A DNA stretch of 64,000 nucleotides from Rubrivivax sp. (GCA_020852865.1 JADYZZ010000052.1:1-64000), one strand, 5' to 3'; positions 17,049-26,222 are shown, counted from the first letter of the stretch. Translations and numbers: made by a program. The notes: generated by a model from the sequence alone, not told the origin.

Positions 17049-17738
17049 TCAGCGCAGTTCGAGGCGCAGCACGTCGTTGTCGCGCTGCATGCGAAAGCGC
17101 TCCAGCGCGCTGTTGCCCAGCAGCACGTAGGGCAGCGGCGCCGGCGTCACCAGCGCCGACACGTTGGCCAGCTCGACTGCCCCGACGCGCAGGCGTGCGA
17201 GCGTCACCAGTGCGGCCGGCACCGTGCCGGCCGCGGTCTGCGACATCGTGGTGCGCGCGCCGCGCAACTCGACGCCCAGGCGCTCGGCCTCGGCCTGCGG
17301 CAGCGCGACCAGCGTGGCGCCGGTGTCGACCATGAGGCGCACGCTGCGGCCGTTGATCGCACCTTCGGCGATGAAATGTCCTCCCGGGCCTGCCGTCAGC
17401 ACGACTTCGCGCGCGCCGCTCTGCGGTGCCGCAGCGGCCAGGGCCGCCGGCGCCGCCCCCAGGCGCAGCGCCTGCGGCCGGCCCTCGTGCTCGATCAGCG
17501 CCGTCTCGCCGTCCCAGCGCAACAGCGTGACGCCGGCCTGGGTCTGGCCGGGTGCGACGACCAAGGTGCGCCCCGCGATGACGAGCAGCGCCTTGTCGCC
17601 CATGCGGCCGGCGAGCGTCTGCGCCGATGCCGTGGCCGCGAGCACCGTTGCCAGCATCGGCACGAGCGGGAGCACGAGCTTCGTCGGGAGCGCGACGCGG
17701 GCCGTCGGGCGTGCCGGTCGGGTGATGCGCCTGAGCAC
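17049..17738 (-). CDS. Retropepsin-like periplasmic aspartic protease
   Basis: This is a TIGR02281-like clan AA protease. A signal peptide (LVLPLVPMLATVLAATASAQ) precedes an N-terminal SH3-like region and a single-lobe aspartic protease domain with the catalytic VRLMVDTGATLVALP and a C-terminal LLGNSALERFRM. The start is uncertain: GTG 17738 gives 229 aa with an Arg-rich n-region; ATG 17657 gives a truncated signal. It is divergent from murB with about 46 bp between them. Confidence 0.8.
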   Translation of the reverse strand: MLRRITRPARPTARVALPTKLVLPLVPMLATVLAATASAQTLAGRMGDKALLVIAGRTLVVAPGQTQAGVTLLRWDGETALIEHEGRPQALRLGAAPAALAAAAPQSGAREVVLTAGPGGHFIAEGAINGRSVRLMVDTGATLVALPQAEAERLGVELRGARTTMSQTAAGTVPAALVTLARLRVGAVELANVSALVTPAPLPYVLLGNSALERFRMQRDNDVLRLELR

Positions 17739-17784
17739 TCGTGAAGACCAGGGTACGGCTGGGGGATTGGACGAGAATTCTGGC

Positions 17785-18858
17785 ATGAGCGAACAACCGC
17801 CCGCGCCCAGCGATGCCGCGCCGCCCGCCCTCGACGTGCAGACGCGCGCCAGCCTGCGCGGATTCAACACCTTCGGCCTGCCGGCCGTGGCGGCGACGCT
17901 GGTGCGCATTGCCGGCGAGGCCGACGTGCGCCGCGTCGTCGACCACCCGCAGTACGGTCGCGCGCCCAAGTTCATCCTCGGCGGCGGCAGCAATGTCGTG
18001 TTCACGCGCGACGTCGAGGCGGTGGTGCTCAAGGTCGAGATCCGGGGCCGGCGCCTGGTGGCCGAGACGCCCGAGGCCTGGATCGTCGAGGCGGGCGCCG
18101 GCGAGAACTGGCACGAGTTCGTCGCCTGGACGCTGGCGCAGGGCTGGCCGGGGCTCGAGAACCTCGCGCTGATCCCTGGCACCGCGGGCGCGGCGCCGGT
18201 GCAGAACATCGGCGCCTACGGCGTCGAGCTCGAGGAGCGCTTCGAGTCGCTCGACGCGGTCGACCTCGTCACCGGGCGCAGCGTGACGCTGCAGGCCGCC
18301 GCCTGCCGCTTCGGCTACCGCGACAGCGCGTTCAAGCAGCAGGGCTTCGGCGGGCTGGCGGGCAAGTCGCTCATCACGCGTGTGCGGCTGCGCCTGCCGC
18401 GGCCCTGGCGGCCTGTACTCGGCTACCTCGACCTGGCGCGCAAGCGCGCCGAGACCGGCATCGACGCGCCGGACCCGGGCACAATCTTCGACTGGGTGTG
18501 CGCGATCCGACGCGCCAAGCTGCCCGATCCGGCGGTGACCGGCAACGCCGGCAGCTTCTTCAAGAACCCGGTGGTGAGCGCCGAGCAGTGCCGCGACATC
18601 ATCGGCCGCGACCCGGCCCTCGTGCACTACCCGCTGGCCGACGGCAGCTTCAAGCTTGCCGCTGCCTGGCTGATCGATGCCTGCGGCTGGAAGGGCAAGG
18701 CGGTCGGCCGTGCCGCGGTGCACGACAAGCAGCCGCTGGTGCTCGTCAACCGCGGCGGCGCCAGCGGCGCCGAGGTCGTGACGCTGGCGCGCGCCATCCA
18801 GGAAAGCGTCTACGGGCGCTTTGGCATCCGGCTCGAGCCCGAGCCGGTGATCGTCTGA
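17785..18858 (+). CDS. murB: UDP-N-acetylenolpyruvoylglucosamine reductase
   Basis: This cytosolic FAD enzyme makes UDP-MurNAc for peptidoglycan. The 357-aa protein shows NTFGLPAVA, the FAD-binding ILGGGSNVVF, IPGTAGAAPVQNIGAYG, FGYRDSAFK, the catalytic-Ser block GNAGSFFKNP, and the C-terminal ESVYGRFGIRLEPEP. It is the type I (E. coli-like) form. The next gene is convergent. Confidence 0.97.
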   Translation: MSEQPPAPSDAAPPALDVQTRASLRGFNTFGLPAVAATLVRIAGEADVRRVVDHPQYGRAPKFILGGGSNVVFTRDVEAVVLKVEIRGRRLVAETPEAWIVEAGAGENWHEFVAWTLAQGWPGLENLALIPGTAGAAPVQNIGAYGVELEERFESLDAVDLVTGRSVTLQAAACRFGYRDSAFKQQGFGGLAGKSLITRVRLRLPRPWRPVLGYLDLARKRAETGIDAPDPGTIFDWVCAIRRAKLPDPAVTGNAGSFFKNPVVSAEQCRDIIGRDPALVHYPLADGSFKLAAAWLIDACGWKGKAVGRAAVHDKQPLVLVNRGGASGAEVVTLARAIQESVYGRFGIRLEPEPVIV

Positions 18859-18964
18859 GCCAGCCGAGCCCGAGCCCGTGCACGGGCTGCGCCCGGCCCG
18901 CCCCGCGCGCGATCGGGCAAGGCGGCACAGCCGCACTGGCCCGCGGGCGCCTGCCCCGCGGCGT

Positions 18965-21241
18965 CTACACGACCGCCGGGTCGGCCGCCGGCGCACGCGC
19001 CAGGCCGCGCGCCGCCGCTGCCTGGCGCGTGTGCACGAGCAGCTCCTCGTAGCGCTGGACGAGGCGTGCGATCTCGTGCGCGGGCAGGTGCGAGGCGCCT
19101 TCCTGCAGCGCCTCGGCGGTGGCGGCGAGCGCAGCCAGGCCGAGATTCAGTGCCGCGCCCTTCGCGGCGTGCGCGTTGACGCGCAGGTCCAGCGGCTGGC
19201 CATCGCGCACCGCGCCGCGCAGCCTTTGCACGGTGGCCGGCCCCTGCGCGAGGAAGTCCTCCATCATCTGCGCCAGCCGCTCGCGCGGGATCGCCTGCAG
19301 CGCCACGGCCACCGCGTTGTCGTCGATCAGGGCGGCCTGGCCCTCGCGCGCGGGTGCGGGTGCGGCCTCCTCGCTCGGGACGGCGCAGACGCCGACGCCG
19401 AACAGGCGGCGCAGCGACGCCGCCAGCCGGGCCGGGCTCACCGGCTTGGTGAGGAAGTCGTTCATGCCGGCGACGAGGCAGCGCTCGCGCGTTTCGGGGA
19501 AGGCGTCGGCGGTGAGCGCGACGATCGGCACCGTGGCCGCCTTCGGCTCGGGCAGCGAGCGGATCGCGCGCGTGGCGGCCACGCCGTCGAGCACCGGCAT
19601 GTGCAGGTCCATCAGCACGATGTCGAAGCGGCGCTCGCGCGCCGCCTGCACCGCCTCCTCGCCGTTGGTGGTGAAGTGCGCGCGATGCCCGAGGTTCTCG
19701 AGCAGCGCGGCCAGGTACTGCCGGTTGATCGGGTGGTCCTCGGCCACCAGCACGTCGAGCACGCGCGCCGAATGGCCCGGGCCCGAGGGCAGCGCGCGCG
19801 GCCCGGCCGGCGCGTCGGCGGCGGCCACGAGCGGCATCTGGAAGGTGAAGCAGCTGCCCTCGCCCTGCTGGCTGCGCACCGTGATGTCGCCGCCCATCAG
19901 GCGCGCCAGGTTGCGCGAGATCTCGAGCCCGAGCCCGGTGCCGCCGTAGCGGCGCGAGCGCGAGTTGTCGCCCTGCACGAAACGCCGGAACAGCCGCGCC
20001 ACCATGGCCTCGTCCATGCCGATGCCGCTGTCGGTGACGGCGAACTCGAGCAGCGGCCGGCCGTGCACGTCGGCGCGCAGGTGCACGTCGAGCGCGACCG
20101 CACCGTGTTCCGAGAACTTGATGGCGTTGGACAGCAGGTTGAACAGGATCTGCTTGACGCGCGTGGCGTCGGCCACGATGCGCTCGGGCACGCCGGGGTC
20201 GGCGTCGAGATGCAGCGCGAGCTGCTTGGCGTGTGCCTGCGGCCGCATCAGCGCCTCGACGTCGCGCAGCAGCGCGCGCAGGTCCAGCGGCGCCGGCGCC
20301 AGCGTCATGCGGCCGCTCTCGAGCTGCGACATGTCGAGGATGTCGTTGAGGATGGCGAGCAGGTGGTCGGCCGATTCGGTGGCGGTGCGCAGGTGGTCGA
20401 TCTGCTTGGGCGTGAGGCCGGTCTCGCGCAGCAGCGACAGCATCCCCATGAGGCCGTGGAACGGCGTGCGGATCTCGTGGCTGATGTTGGCCAGGAACAC
20501 GCTCTTGGCCTCGCTCGCCGCCTCGGCCTCGCGCCGCGCCTCGCGCAGGCTGGCGGCGAGCTCCTCGAGCTCGTGGCGGCGCGCGCGCAGCTGGCGCACG
20601 TGGCGCAGCGCCACGAACGCGAAAGCCAGCGTCAGCACCGCCAGGAAGCCGAGCAGGCCGATGCCGAGCAGGTTCTGGCGGCGCATCGCGTCGTTGCGCG
20701 CCTCGCTCGCTTCGGCGATGCCGTGCGTCACCGACATCGACAGCGCATGGATCGGCGTGCCGAGCGCCTCCAGCGCCGGCCACAGCTGGTGCACGACCGT
20801 GCGATCGGGCCCGCCGGCGGCGGCGAAGGCGGCGTCGGCGGCGGCGATGAACGCGTGCATGCGGTCGAGCGTCTGCAGCGATTCGGGCCGCGTGCGGATG
20901 AGCCGCCGCGCGTTCTCGGCGTCGAGCAGGTCGACGCGGCTGACCCAGATCTCGTAGCGCAGCTCGAGGGCATGGCGGTCGATCGGCTCGTGCTCGTCGA
21001 GCGCGCGCAGCCAGCGCTCGCGCAGCCACAGATACTCCGATTCGGCCTGGTAGACCAGCAGCGCCGGCGAGTCGGGCCAGGCGCGCAGCGTGTCGCGCAG
21101 CAGCATGGACTGGCGCCACTGCACGAAGCCGGCGGCGAGCAGCGCGAGCACGAGCCCGAAGCCCATCGCTCCCAGCCAGGACAGACGCGGCCGCGGTGCC
21201 GCGCTGCCGGCTACAGCACCTCGATCGTCCTCAGCTGCCAT
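18965..21241 (-). CDS. Hybrid sensor histidine kinase with REC and HPt domains
   Basis: The 758-aa membrane sensor has TM1 near residues 24-42, a periplasmic helical domain (~45-185), TM2 near 193-215, then a coiled segment. The H-box NISHEIRTPFHG (~255) is followed by the N-box NLLSNAIKFSE and G-boxes SGIGMDEAM and GTGLGLEIS. A receiver domain has VAEDHPINRQ and phosphoacceptor Asp in VLMDLHMPV. A C-terminal HPt has NAHAAKGAALNLG. No separate response regulator lies beside it. It overlaps the upstream gene by 31 bp, so both are co-expressed. Confidence 0.93.
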   Translation of the reverse strand: MAAEDDRGAVAGSAAPRPRLSWLGAMGFGLVLALLAAGFVQWRQSMLLRDTLRAWPDSPALLVYQAESEYLWLRERWLRALDEHEPIDRHALELRYEIWVSRVDLLDAENARRLIRTRPESLQTLDRMHAFIAAADAAFAAAGGPDRTVVHQLWPALEALGTPIHALSMSVTHGIAEASEARNDAMRRQNLLGIGLLGFLAVLTLAFAFVALRHVRQLRARRHELEELAASLREARREAEAASEAKSVFLANISHEIRTPFHGLMGMLSLLRETGLTPKQIDHLRTATESADHLLAILNDILDMSQLESGRMTLAPAPLDLRALLRDVEALMRPQAHAKQLALHLDADPGVPERIVADATRVKQILFNLLSNAIKFSEHGAVALDVHLRADVHGRPLLEFAVTDSGIGMDEAMVARLFRRFVQGDNSRSRRYGGTGLGLEISRNLARLMGGDITVRSQQGEGSCFTFQMPLVAAADAPAGPRALPSGPGHSARVLDVLVAEDHPINRQYLAALLENLGHRAHFTTNGEEAVQAARERRFDIVLMDLHMPVLDGVAATRAIRSLPEPKAATVPIVALTADAFPETRERCLVAGMNDFLTKPVSPARLAASLRRLFGVGVCAVPSEEAAPAPAREGQAALIDDNAVAVALQAIPRERLAQMMEDFLAQGPATVQRLRGAVRDGQPLDLRVNAHAAKGAALNLGLAALAATAEALQEGASHLPAHEIARLVQRYEELLVHTRQAAAARGLARAPAADPAVV

Positions 21242-21741
21242 GCGGCGCGGTTGAAGTAGATGGCCCGGCCGAGTTCGGGCTGGGCATCGAAGGGGTACAT
21301 GATCAGCAGCGGGCCCTTGTCACGCACGGCCATCGGCCGGTCGTCGAGCAGCCGCGCCACGATCACGTCGAAGCGCTGCGCGTCCGGCCACGGCAGATCG
21401 ACGCGGTAGTCGTTGAGCGCGACCGTGCGCAGCGTCGTGCCGTGAGCATCGGCCGCGGCCAGCACATCGCGCAGCAGCGGGCCCGTGAAGCGCCGCGGCT
21501 GTGCGTACCAGGGCGTACGCGTGGAGTAGCTCGTCTGCGGCAGCCGCTCGAGCATGGCCATGTCGAAGTCGGCGATGCCGGCGCCGTTGCCGTTGCGCAC
21601 CTGACCGCGCAGCGTGAGCACCACCGCGCCGGCGGGCGGCTCGAGGGCGCGCGCGGAGGCCGTGGCGGCCAGCAGGCAGGCCGCGGCCGCGCACAAGGCG
21701 GCGCGGCGTGCGGGCTCGGGCTCTGGGCGTGAAGCGGGCAT
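21211..21741 (-). CDS. Small periplasmic molybdopterin-oxidoreductase-like protein
   Basis: The 176-aa protein has an N-terminal signal peptide (ALCAAAACLLAATASARA). The rest resembles a cut-down sulfite-oxidase-fold cofactor domain: LTLRGQVRNGNGAGIADFD, FTGPLLRDVLAAADA, VALNDYRVDLPWPD, RDKGPLLIMYPFD. It lacks the cysteine that ligates Mo in true sulfite oxidases, so it may be a binding or sensory partner rather than an enzyme. Its stop lies inside the kinase gene, supporting a sensory pair. The family call is by resemblance only. Confidence 0.7.
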   Translation of the reverse strand: MPASRPEPEPARRAALCAAAACLLAATASARALEPPAGAVVLTLRGQVRNGNGAGIADFDMAMLERLPQTSYSTRTPWYAQPRRFTGPLLRDVLAAADAHGTTLRTVALNDYRVDLPWPDAQRFDVIVARLLDDRPMAVRDKGPLLIMYPFDAQPELGRAIYFNRAAWQLRTIEVL

Positions 21742-21854
21742 CGTCGGCGGCGGCTGGTCCCGGTGCGCGCATTCTAGGTGCGGGTGCCCGCGTCGCGCCT
21801 GGCCGTCGGGCCCGGCCGCGCGGCGGGCGGGCGCGGACGGCCCGCCGCCGCCGC

Positions 21855-22538
21855 TCAGCCACGCAGCATGTCGCCCAGCTCGAGCCCGGTCAGGGCGCGT
21901 GCGCCGCGCGCCAGCCACAGCAGCAGCCCGAGCATCATCAGCATCGCCGGCAGCGCCACCAGCGGGTAGGCCAGCAGCGTCAGGCGCGCGTACTCGGCAT
22001 TGAAGGCCTCGGTGCCGGCCGCGCTCGTGACGACCCAGCGCGCGAGGGCCCAGCTGGCGCCGGCCGTGAAGAAGAAGGTCGCGGCCAGCAGCAGCGTGGC
22101 CTTGCGCAAGCGCTGCTCGAACTGCGCCGACGTGCGGCGCGCCTCGAGCGCGGCGTGCACGCGCTCGACGTCGAACAGGTCGGCGTTGAACACGAGGATG
22201 CGGATGAGCGGCTGGCGCGTCCAGCTCGAGGCCAGCACCGCCACGCCGAGCAGGCCGGGCAGGGCGGCCTCCTTGAGCGCGAGCCAGCGCGCGTCGAGCT
22301 CGAGCAGGCCGATGCCGCCGGTGAGCAGTGCGCTCACCGCGCCGAGCAGCGCGAGCCAGTTCAGGCGTCGACGGCGCCAGGCGTCCCACAGGCCCCACAG
22401 CAGCGGCAAGGCAAGCGCGAGCAGCAAGGCGCGCAGCGTGCCGAGGTGCTCGGCGTCGCTCCACAGCATCAGGATCGCCGCGGGCGCCACGATCGTGATC
22501 GCGATTTCGAGCAGCGGGTTGGGCCGGTCGGGCTTCAT
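21855..22538 (-). CDS. Integral membrane protein, VC0807-like
   Basis: The 227-aa protein has about six hydrophobic segments, including IAITIVAPAAILMLW, ALLLALALPLLWGLW, LLLAATFFFTAGASWAL and LVALPAMLMMLGLLLWLA. It has no catalytic motifs. It resembles the VC0807 family of uncharacterised small membrane proteins. ATG 22538 (MKPDRPNPLLE) is a clean start. It stands 113 bp upstream of the molybdopterin-like gene on the same strand. Confidence 0.7.
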   Translation of the reverse strand: MKPDRPNPLLEIAITIVAPAAILMLWSDAEHLGTLRALLLALALPLLWGLWDAWRRRRLNWLALLGAVSALLTGGIGLLELDARWLALKEAALPGLLGVAVLASSWTRQPLIRILVFNADLFDVERVHAALEARRTSAQFEQRLRKATLLLAATFFFTAGASWALARWVVTSAAGTEAFNAEYARLTLLAYPLVALPAMLMMLGLLLWLARGARALTGLELGDMLRG

Positions 22539-22668
22539 CGGGTGGCGAGCCTAAGCGCGGGCGCGGCTGGCGTGTCGCGTCGATGCGGCCGTGGCGGGAC
22601 GTCGTTCACGCAATCGGCGCTGCAGCGCGGCGTGCGGGCGCCCCGCCGGGCGCGGCGCGCGCGCCGCC

Positions 22669-22746
22669 AATGCGCGCCCTGCAAGTGCGCCGTCGATCCG
22701 CGCCCTGCGCGCGCGGCGTCAATGCGCGCCCTGCGCGCGCAAACGC
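22669..22746. repeat. Three 26-bp tandem repeats at the 3' end of a lipoprotein gene
   Basis: Units start at 22669, 22695 and 22721, each with the core CGCGCCCTGC. The third unit includes the last codons and stop of the TPR lipoprotein gene (RLRAQGAH), so the other two look like downstream duplications of the gene's 3' end. Confidence 0.65.
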
Positions 22747-23918
22747 TGCAGCTTGCCCGCGTACAGGGCCTGCAGGCCGAGCGTGGGGCCGTAGGCGGCC
22801 GCCAGGGCGAGGTGGCGTTCGGCCGCTGCGCGCTCGCCGAGCGCGGCGTGGGCGCGCGCGAGCAGGAAATGCGCCTCGTGCTGGAAGGGCTGGCGCTGCA
22901 ACTCGCGCTGCAGCAAGTCGCGCGCCTGGGCGAATTCGCCGCGCCCCAGCGCCTCGCGCCCGCGCTCGAGGTACCACAGCGGCGGCACCGGCTGCAGCGC
23001 GGCCAGGCGCGCTTCGAGCGGCGCGGCCTCGCGCGCGCGGCCCTGGGCGCGCAGCAGCGCGGCGAGGTTGGCGAGCGCGCTCGCGTTGTCGCGCTCCAGA
23101 TCGAGTGCGGCCTCGAAAGCACGCTCGGCCGCGGCCGGATGCCCGGCGCGCTGGTAGACGACAGCCAGCGTGTTGATGCCGGCGGCGAAGCGCGCGTCGG
23201 CGCGCAGCGCCGCGCGCGCCCAGGCGTAGCTGTCGTCGAGCCGACCGGCCTCCAGCGCCTCGGCGGCGCGGTTGTTCATGAACATCGCGGCGATCCGGTG
23301 CTCGTCGATCGGCACGTTGCGGCGGCGCTCGTTCGGCGCCGGCGGGACGAAGTCGATCGTCAACCCGTTCGCGTCCTGCGTCTGCCGTCGCTCGCTGCGG
23401 CTGCCGAGCACGAGATTGACATGGCCGGCGGCGACGAAGAGGTCGCCGCTGCGCGCATAGGCTTCGTCGACGAGCACGCTCTGGAACTGCACCGGCAGGC
23501 CCAGGTACCGGGCGAAACTGGCCGCCAGGATCACGAGCGACAGGCAATTGCCGGCACGCTGCGCGTAGGTCTCGGCCGCGGTGCGCGTGAAGCTGCTGTC
23601 GTAGCCCAGCCGCAGCCCGCCCCCGGGCTGCACGAAGGCGTCGACGAGCGCACGGCGGCGGTCAGGGCCGGCGCGCGCGACGTCGAGCAGTTGGGCGTCG
23701 GCGTAGCGGCGCATCGCCGCGCTCATCTCGAAGATGCGCGCGGCGTCGATTCCCACCGCCGGCACGGCGAAGAACTCGTCGCGCAGCAGTGCGGCGGCAG
23801 GCGGCGGCGCCGGTGTCGTGCAAGCGGCGAGCAGGCCACCGAGCAAGCTGCCCGTGGCCGCACAACGGATCGCGGCCGTGACGACGACCTGGCGCAGACG
23901 ACGGGGCGATGCGCGCAT
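22719..23918 (-). CDS. Lipoprotein with transglutaminase-like and TPR domains
   Basis: The 399-aa protein has an N-terminal lipoprotein signal with lipobox LLAAC (cleavage before CTTPAPP). A transglutaminase-like core follows: ETYAQRAGNCLSLVILAASFAR supplies the candidate nucleophile Cys, and GHVNLVL may supply the His. The C-terminal half is TPR repeats (NTLAVVYQRAGHPAAAERAFEAAL and later units). Such proteins may act at the cell surface or in the periplasm. The substrate is unknown. Confidence 0.82.
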   Translation of the reverse strand: MRASPRRLRQVVVTAAIRCAATGSLLGGLLAACTTPAPPPAAALLRDEFFAVPAVGIDAARIFEMSAAMRRYADAQLLDVARAGPDRRRALVDAFVQPGGGLRLGYDSSFTRTAAETYAQRAGNCLSLVILAASFARYLGLPVQFQSVLVDEAYARSGDLFVAAGHVNLVLGSRSERRQTQDANGLTIDFVPPAPNERRRNVPIDEHRIAAMFMNNRAAEALEAGRLDDSYAWARAALRADARFAAGINTLAVVYQRAGHPAAAERAFEAALDLERDNASALANLAALLRAQGRAREAAPLEARLAALQPVPPLWYLERGREALGRGEFAQARDLLQRELQRQPFQHEAHFLLARAHAALGERAAAERHLALAAAYGPTLGLQALYAGKLQRLRAQGAH

Positions 23919-24042
23919 CGCGTGGCTCCTGCGGCCGGCCGGGTGCCGCCACGATGGCAGCGCCCGATGCCGGACGCCATGCTACGCCTCGCGCCCGCGC
24001 CGCGCTGCACGCGGGCGCCGGGCCGCTATGGTCCGCGTCGGG

Positions 24043-24234
24043 TCAGGCCGGGTCGAGCGCGAGGCGCCGGCGCACGCGCATCGCTGCGGCGCGCAGCGCC
24101 TCGTTCTTGGAGGTCTCGGCCGCGCCCAGGATGCGACGGGCATACTCGGGGTCGCTCTGCAGCCGCTCGACGTGCACGCGCAAACCTTCGCCGGCCAGCA
24201 GCCACTTCAGTTCGACGATCTCGACCAGAGCCAT
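24043..24234 (-). CDS. Small conserved-looking protein (63 aa)
   Basis: No family is recognised with confidence. The predicted protein, MALVEIVELKWLLAG onward, is charged and helical (LRVHVERLQSDPEYARRIL, AMRVRRRLALDPA), with no signal peptide. An ATG nine nt upstream (24243, MRIMALVE) is an alternative start. It is divergent from the dioxygenase gene at 24364. The frame has normal amino-acid composition, unlike the surrounding shadow frames, which is why it is called. Confidence 0.65.
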   Translation of the reverse strand: MALVEIVELKWLLAGEGLRVHVERLQSDPEYARRILGAAETSKNEALRAAAMRVRRRLALDPA

Positions 24235-24320
24235 GATTCTCATTCCCGTCCGGGAAGCGCGCATTGCTGCGCTGCCGCAAACGATAACGCCGATCGGCTC
24301 CGTCCGGCTGACATCGCAAT

Positions 24321-24334
24321 GGAGTGTGCACTCC
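24321..24334. promoter_or_regulatory. Inverted repeat upstream of the dioxygenase gene
   Basis: GGAGTG-TG-CACTCC forms a perfect 6-bp dyad with a 2-nt spacer, 29 bp before the start of the dioxygenase and in the divergent promoter region with the 63-aa gene. Position and symmetry suggest an operator. No regulator gene is adjacent. Confidence 0.4.
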
Positions 24335-24363
24335 AACCCGGCACCGCTAAGCGGGCTGGCGCG

Positions 24364-25107
24364 ATGAGCCTGGCGCCGCCGCTCACGCCCGGCGCCGACT
24401 TGCCGCGGAGGCTGCCCGCCGCCGGCTGGGCCGTGCTCGACCGCGCCGGGCTGACGCGGCTGGCGGGCATCGGGTGCGAGCCGCTGCAGCGCTGGCCGGC
24501 ACTGTGGAACGAGCTGCCGCCCGACCGCTATCTGCGCGACGGCGGCGCCTATCGGCGCCGGCGCCACGGCAGCTTCGTCGTCCAGGGCGCGCAGGTGACA
24601 CCGGTGCCGCAGCGCGCGCACTGGCAGCCGCTGCAGTACAACGCGCTGCACGGCGGCATCGAGCGCTGGTACGAGCCGCTGCCGGCAGCGCTGGTGGCCG
24701 ACCCGGCATGGGGCGCGCTGCTCACGGGCCTGGCGCGTGCGGCCGAGATGCTGCGCGGGCCGGCGCGCTGGTTCTGCGAGGCGCACCCGTTTCGCATCGA
24801 CACCACCGGCGGCATCGGTCGCCCGACACCGGAAGGCGCGCACCGCGACGGCGTCGACCTGGTGGCGGTGCTGCTGGTGGCGCGCCAGGGCGTCAAGGGC
24901 GGCGAGACGCGCGTGTTCGAGGCCGACGGACCGGCCGGCCAGCGCTTCACGCTCGCCGAGCCCTGGAACGCGCTGCTGCTCGACGACGCGCGCATGATCC
25001 ACGAGACAACGCCGGTGCAGCCGCTGCAGCCCGGCCGTCCCGGCTGGCGCGATACCCTGGTGCTCACCTACCGCCGCGGGGCCTTCCTCGGCCCGGACCA
25101 CGCATGA
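24364..25107 (+). CDS. 2-oxoglutarate/Fe(II) dioxygenase, BsmA/amino-acid hydroxylase type
   Basis: The 247-aa protein resembles the PF10014-type dioxygenases, which include free amino-acid hydroxylases. The iron ligands are plausibly His and Asp in PEGAHRDGVDLVAVLLV and the distal His in DDARMIHETTPV, with the oxoglutarate-binding Arg in WRDTLVLTYRRG. It overlaps the next gene as ATGA, so its product and a PLP-dependent ammonia-lyase are made together. This suggests hydroxylation of an amino acid followed by elimination of ammonia (inference). Confidence 0.85.
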   Translation: MSLAPPLTPGADLPRRLPAAGWAVLDRAGLTRLAGIGCEPLQRWPALWNELPPDRYLRDGGAYRRRRHGSFVVQGAQVTPVPQRAHWQPLQYNALHGGIERWYEPLPAALVADPAWGALLTGLARAAEMLRGPARWFCEAHPFRIDTTGGIGRPTPEGAHRDGVDLVAVLLVARQGVKGGETRVFEADGPAGQRFTLAEPWNALLLDDARMIHETTPVQPLQPGRPGWRDTLVLTYRRGAFLGPDHA

Positions 25108-26102
25108 CCAAGACCCCCTCGTTCGCCGGCCTGGCCATCGCGCCGGCCGACATCGACGCTGCCGCCGACCGCCTCGAGGGCGTGGCCCACCGCACGCCGG
25201 TGCGCACCTCGCGCACCGCCGAGGAGCGCTGCGGCGCCGAGCTGTACTTCAAGTGCGAGAACTTCCAGCGCATGGGCGCGTTCAAGTTCCGCGGCGCCTA
25301 CAACGCGCTGGCGCAGTTCGCGCCCGAGCAGCGGCGCACCGGCGTCATCGCCTACTCGTCGGGCAACCACGCGCAGGCGGTCGCGCTCGCGGCGCGCCTG
25401 CTGGGCATGCCCAGCGTCATCGTCATGCCCACCGATTCGCCCGCCGGCAAGCTGGCCGCCACGCGCGGCTACCAGAAGGGGCAGCCGGGCAGCGAGATCG
25501 TGCTCTACGACCGCTGGCGCGAGGACCGCGAGGCGATCGGCGCGCGCCTGGCGGCCGAGCGCGGCATGACGCTGGTGCCGCCCTACGACCACGCCCAGGT
25601 GATGGCCGGGCAGGGCACGGTGGCCGCCGAGCTCCTCGACGAGGTCGGCGCGCTCGACCTGCTGGTGGTCTGCGTCGGCGGCGGCGGGCTGATCGCGGGC
25701 TGCGCGGTGGCTGCGCGCGCGCGTGCCCCCGGCATCGAGATCGTCGGCGTCGAGCCCGAAGCGGGCAACGACACGCAGCTGAGCCTGGCGCGCGGCGAGA
25801 TCGTGCACATCGACACGCCGCGCACCATCGCCGACGGCGCGCAGACGCAGCACAGCGGCCGGCTCACCTTTCCCGTCATCCAGCGCCTGGTCGGGCGCAT
25901 CGAGACGGTGAGCGACGAGCAGCTCGTGCGCACGATGCGCTTCTTCGCCGAGCGCATGAAGATGGTGGTCGAGCCCACCGGCTGCCTGGCGGCGGCGGCG
26001 CTGCTCGAAGGCGTGATCGACGCGCGCGGCAAGCGCGTCGGCGTCGTCGTCAGCGGCGGCAACGTCGACCTCGCGCGCTTCGCGGGGTTCATCGTCGGTT
26101 GA
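25104..26102 (+). CDS. Threonine dehydratase-like / threo-3-hydroxyaspartate ammonia-lyase
   Basis: This is a 332-aa fold-type II PLP enzyme. The Schiff-base Lys lies in GAFKFRGAYNAL, with the substrate-binding SSGNHAQAVALAA and the phosphate-binding glycine loop VGGGGLIAG. There is no C-terminal ACT regulatory domain, so it is the short catabolic type that deaminates hydroxy-amino acids to 2-oxo acids. Translational coupling to the dioxygenase suggests its substrate is a hydroxylated amino acid. Confidence 0.92.
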   Translation: MTKTPSFAGLAIAPADIDAAADRLEGVAHRTPVRTSRTAEERCGAELYFKCENFQRMGAFKFRGAYNALAQFAPEQRRTGVIAYSSGNHAQAVALAARLLGMPSVIVMPTDSPAGKLAATRGYQKGQPGSEIVLYDRWREDREAIGARLAAERGMTLVPPYDHAQVMAGQGTVAAELLDEVGALDLLVVCVGGGGLIAGCAVAARARAPGIEIVGVEPEAGNDTQLSLARGEIVHIDTPRTIADGAQTQHSGRLTFPVIQRLVGRIETVSDEQLVRTMRFFAERMKMVVEPTGCLAAAALLEGVIDARGKRVGVVVSGGNVDLARFAGFIVG

Positions 26103-26222
26103 GCGGGTCGGCGCCGAGGTCCCGAGGTCATGGGGCGAGGCGCAGGGCAAGGCCGGGCAAGGGCGCGACTACGGTAACGTCGCAGGCCCTGGCGATCATC
26201 GCCGCCCGAGCCCGGAGACCCC

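Noticed and set aside
15463-18996. Very long minus frame across several genes
   Set aside because: It crosses murB antisense and two dehydrogenases out of frame, with low-complexity translation.
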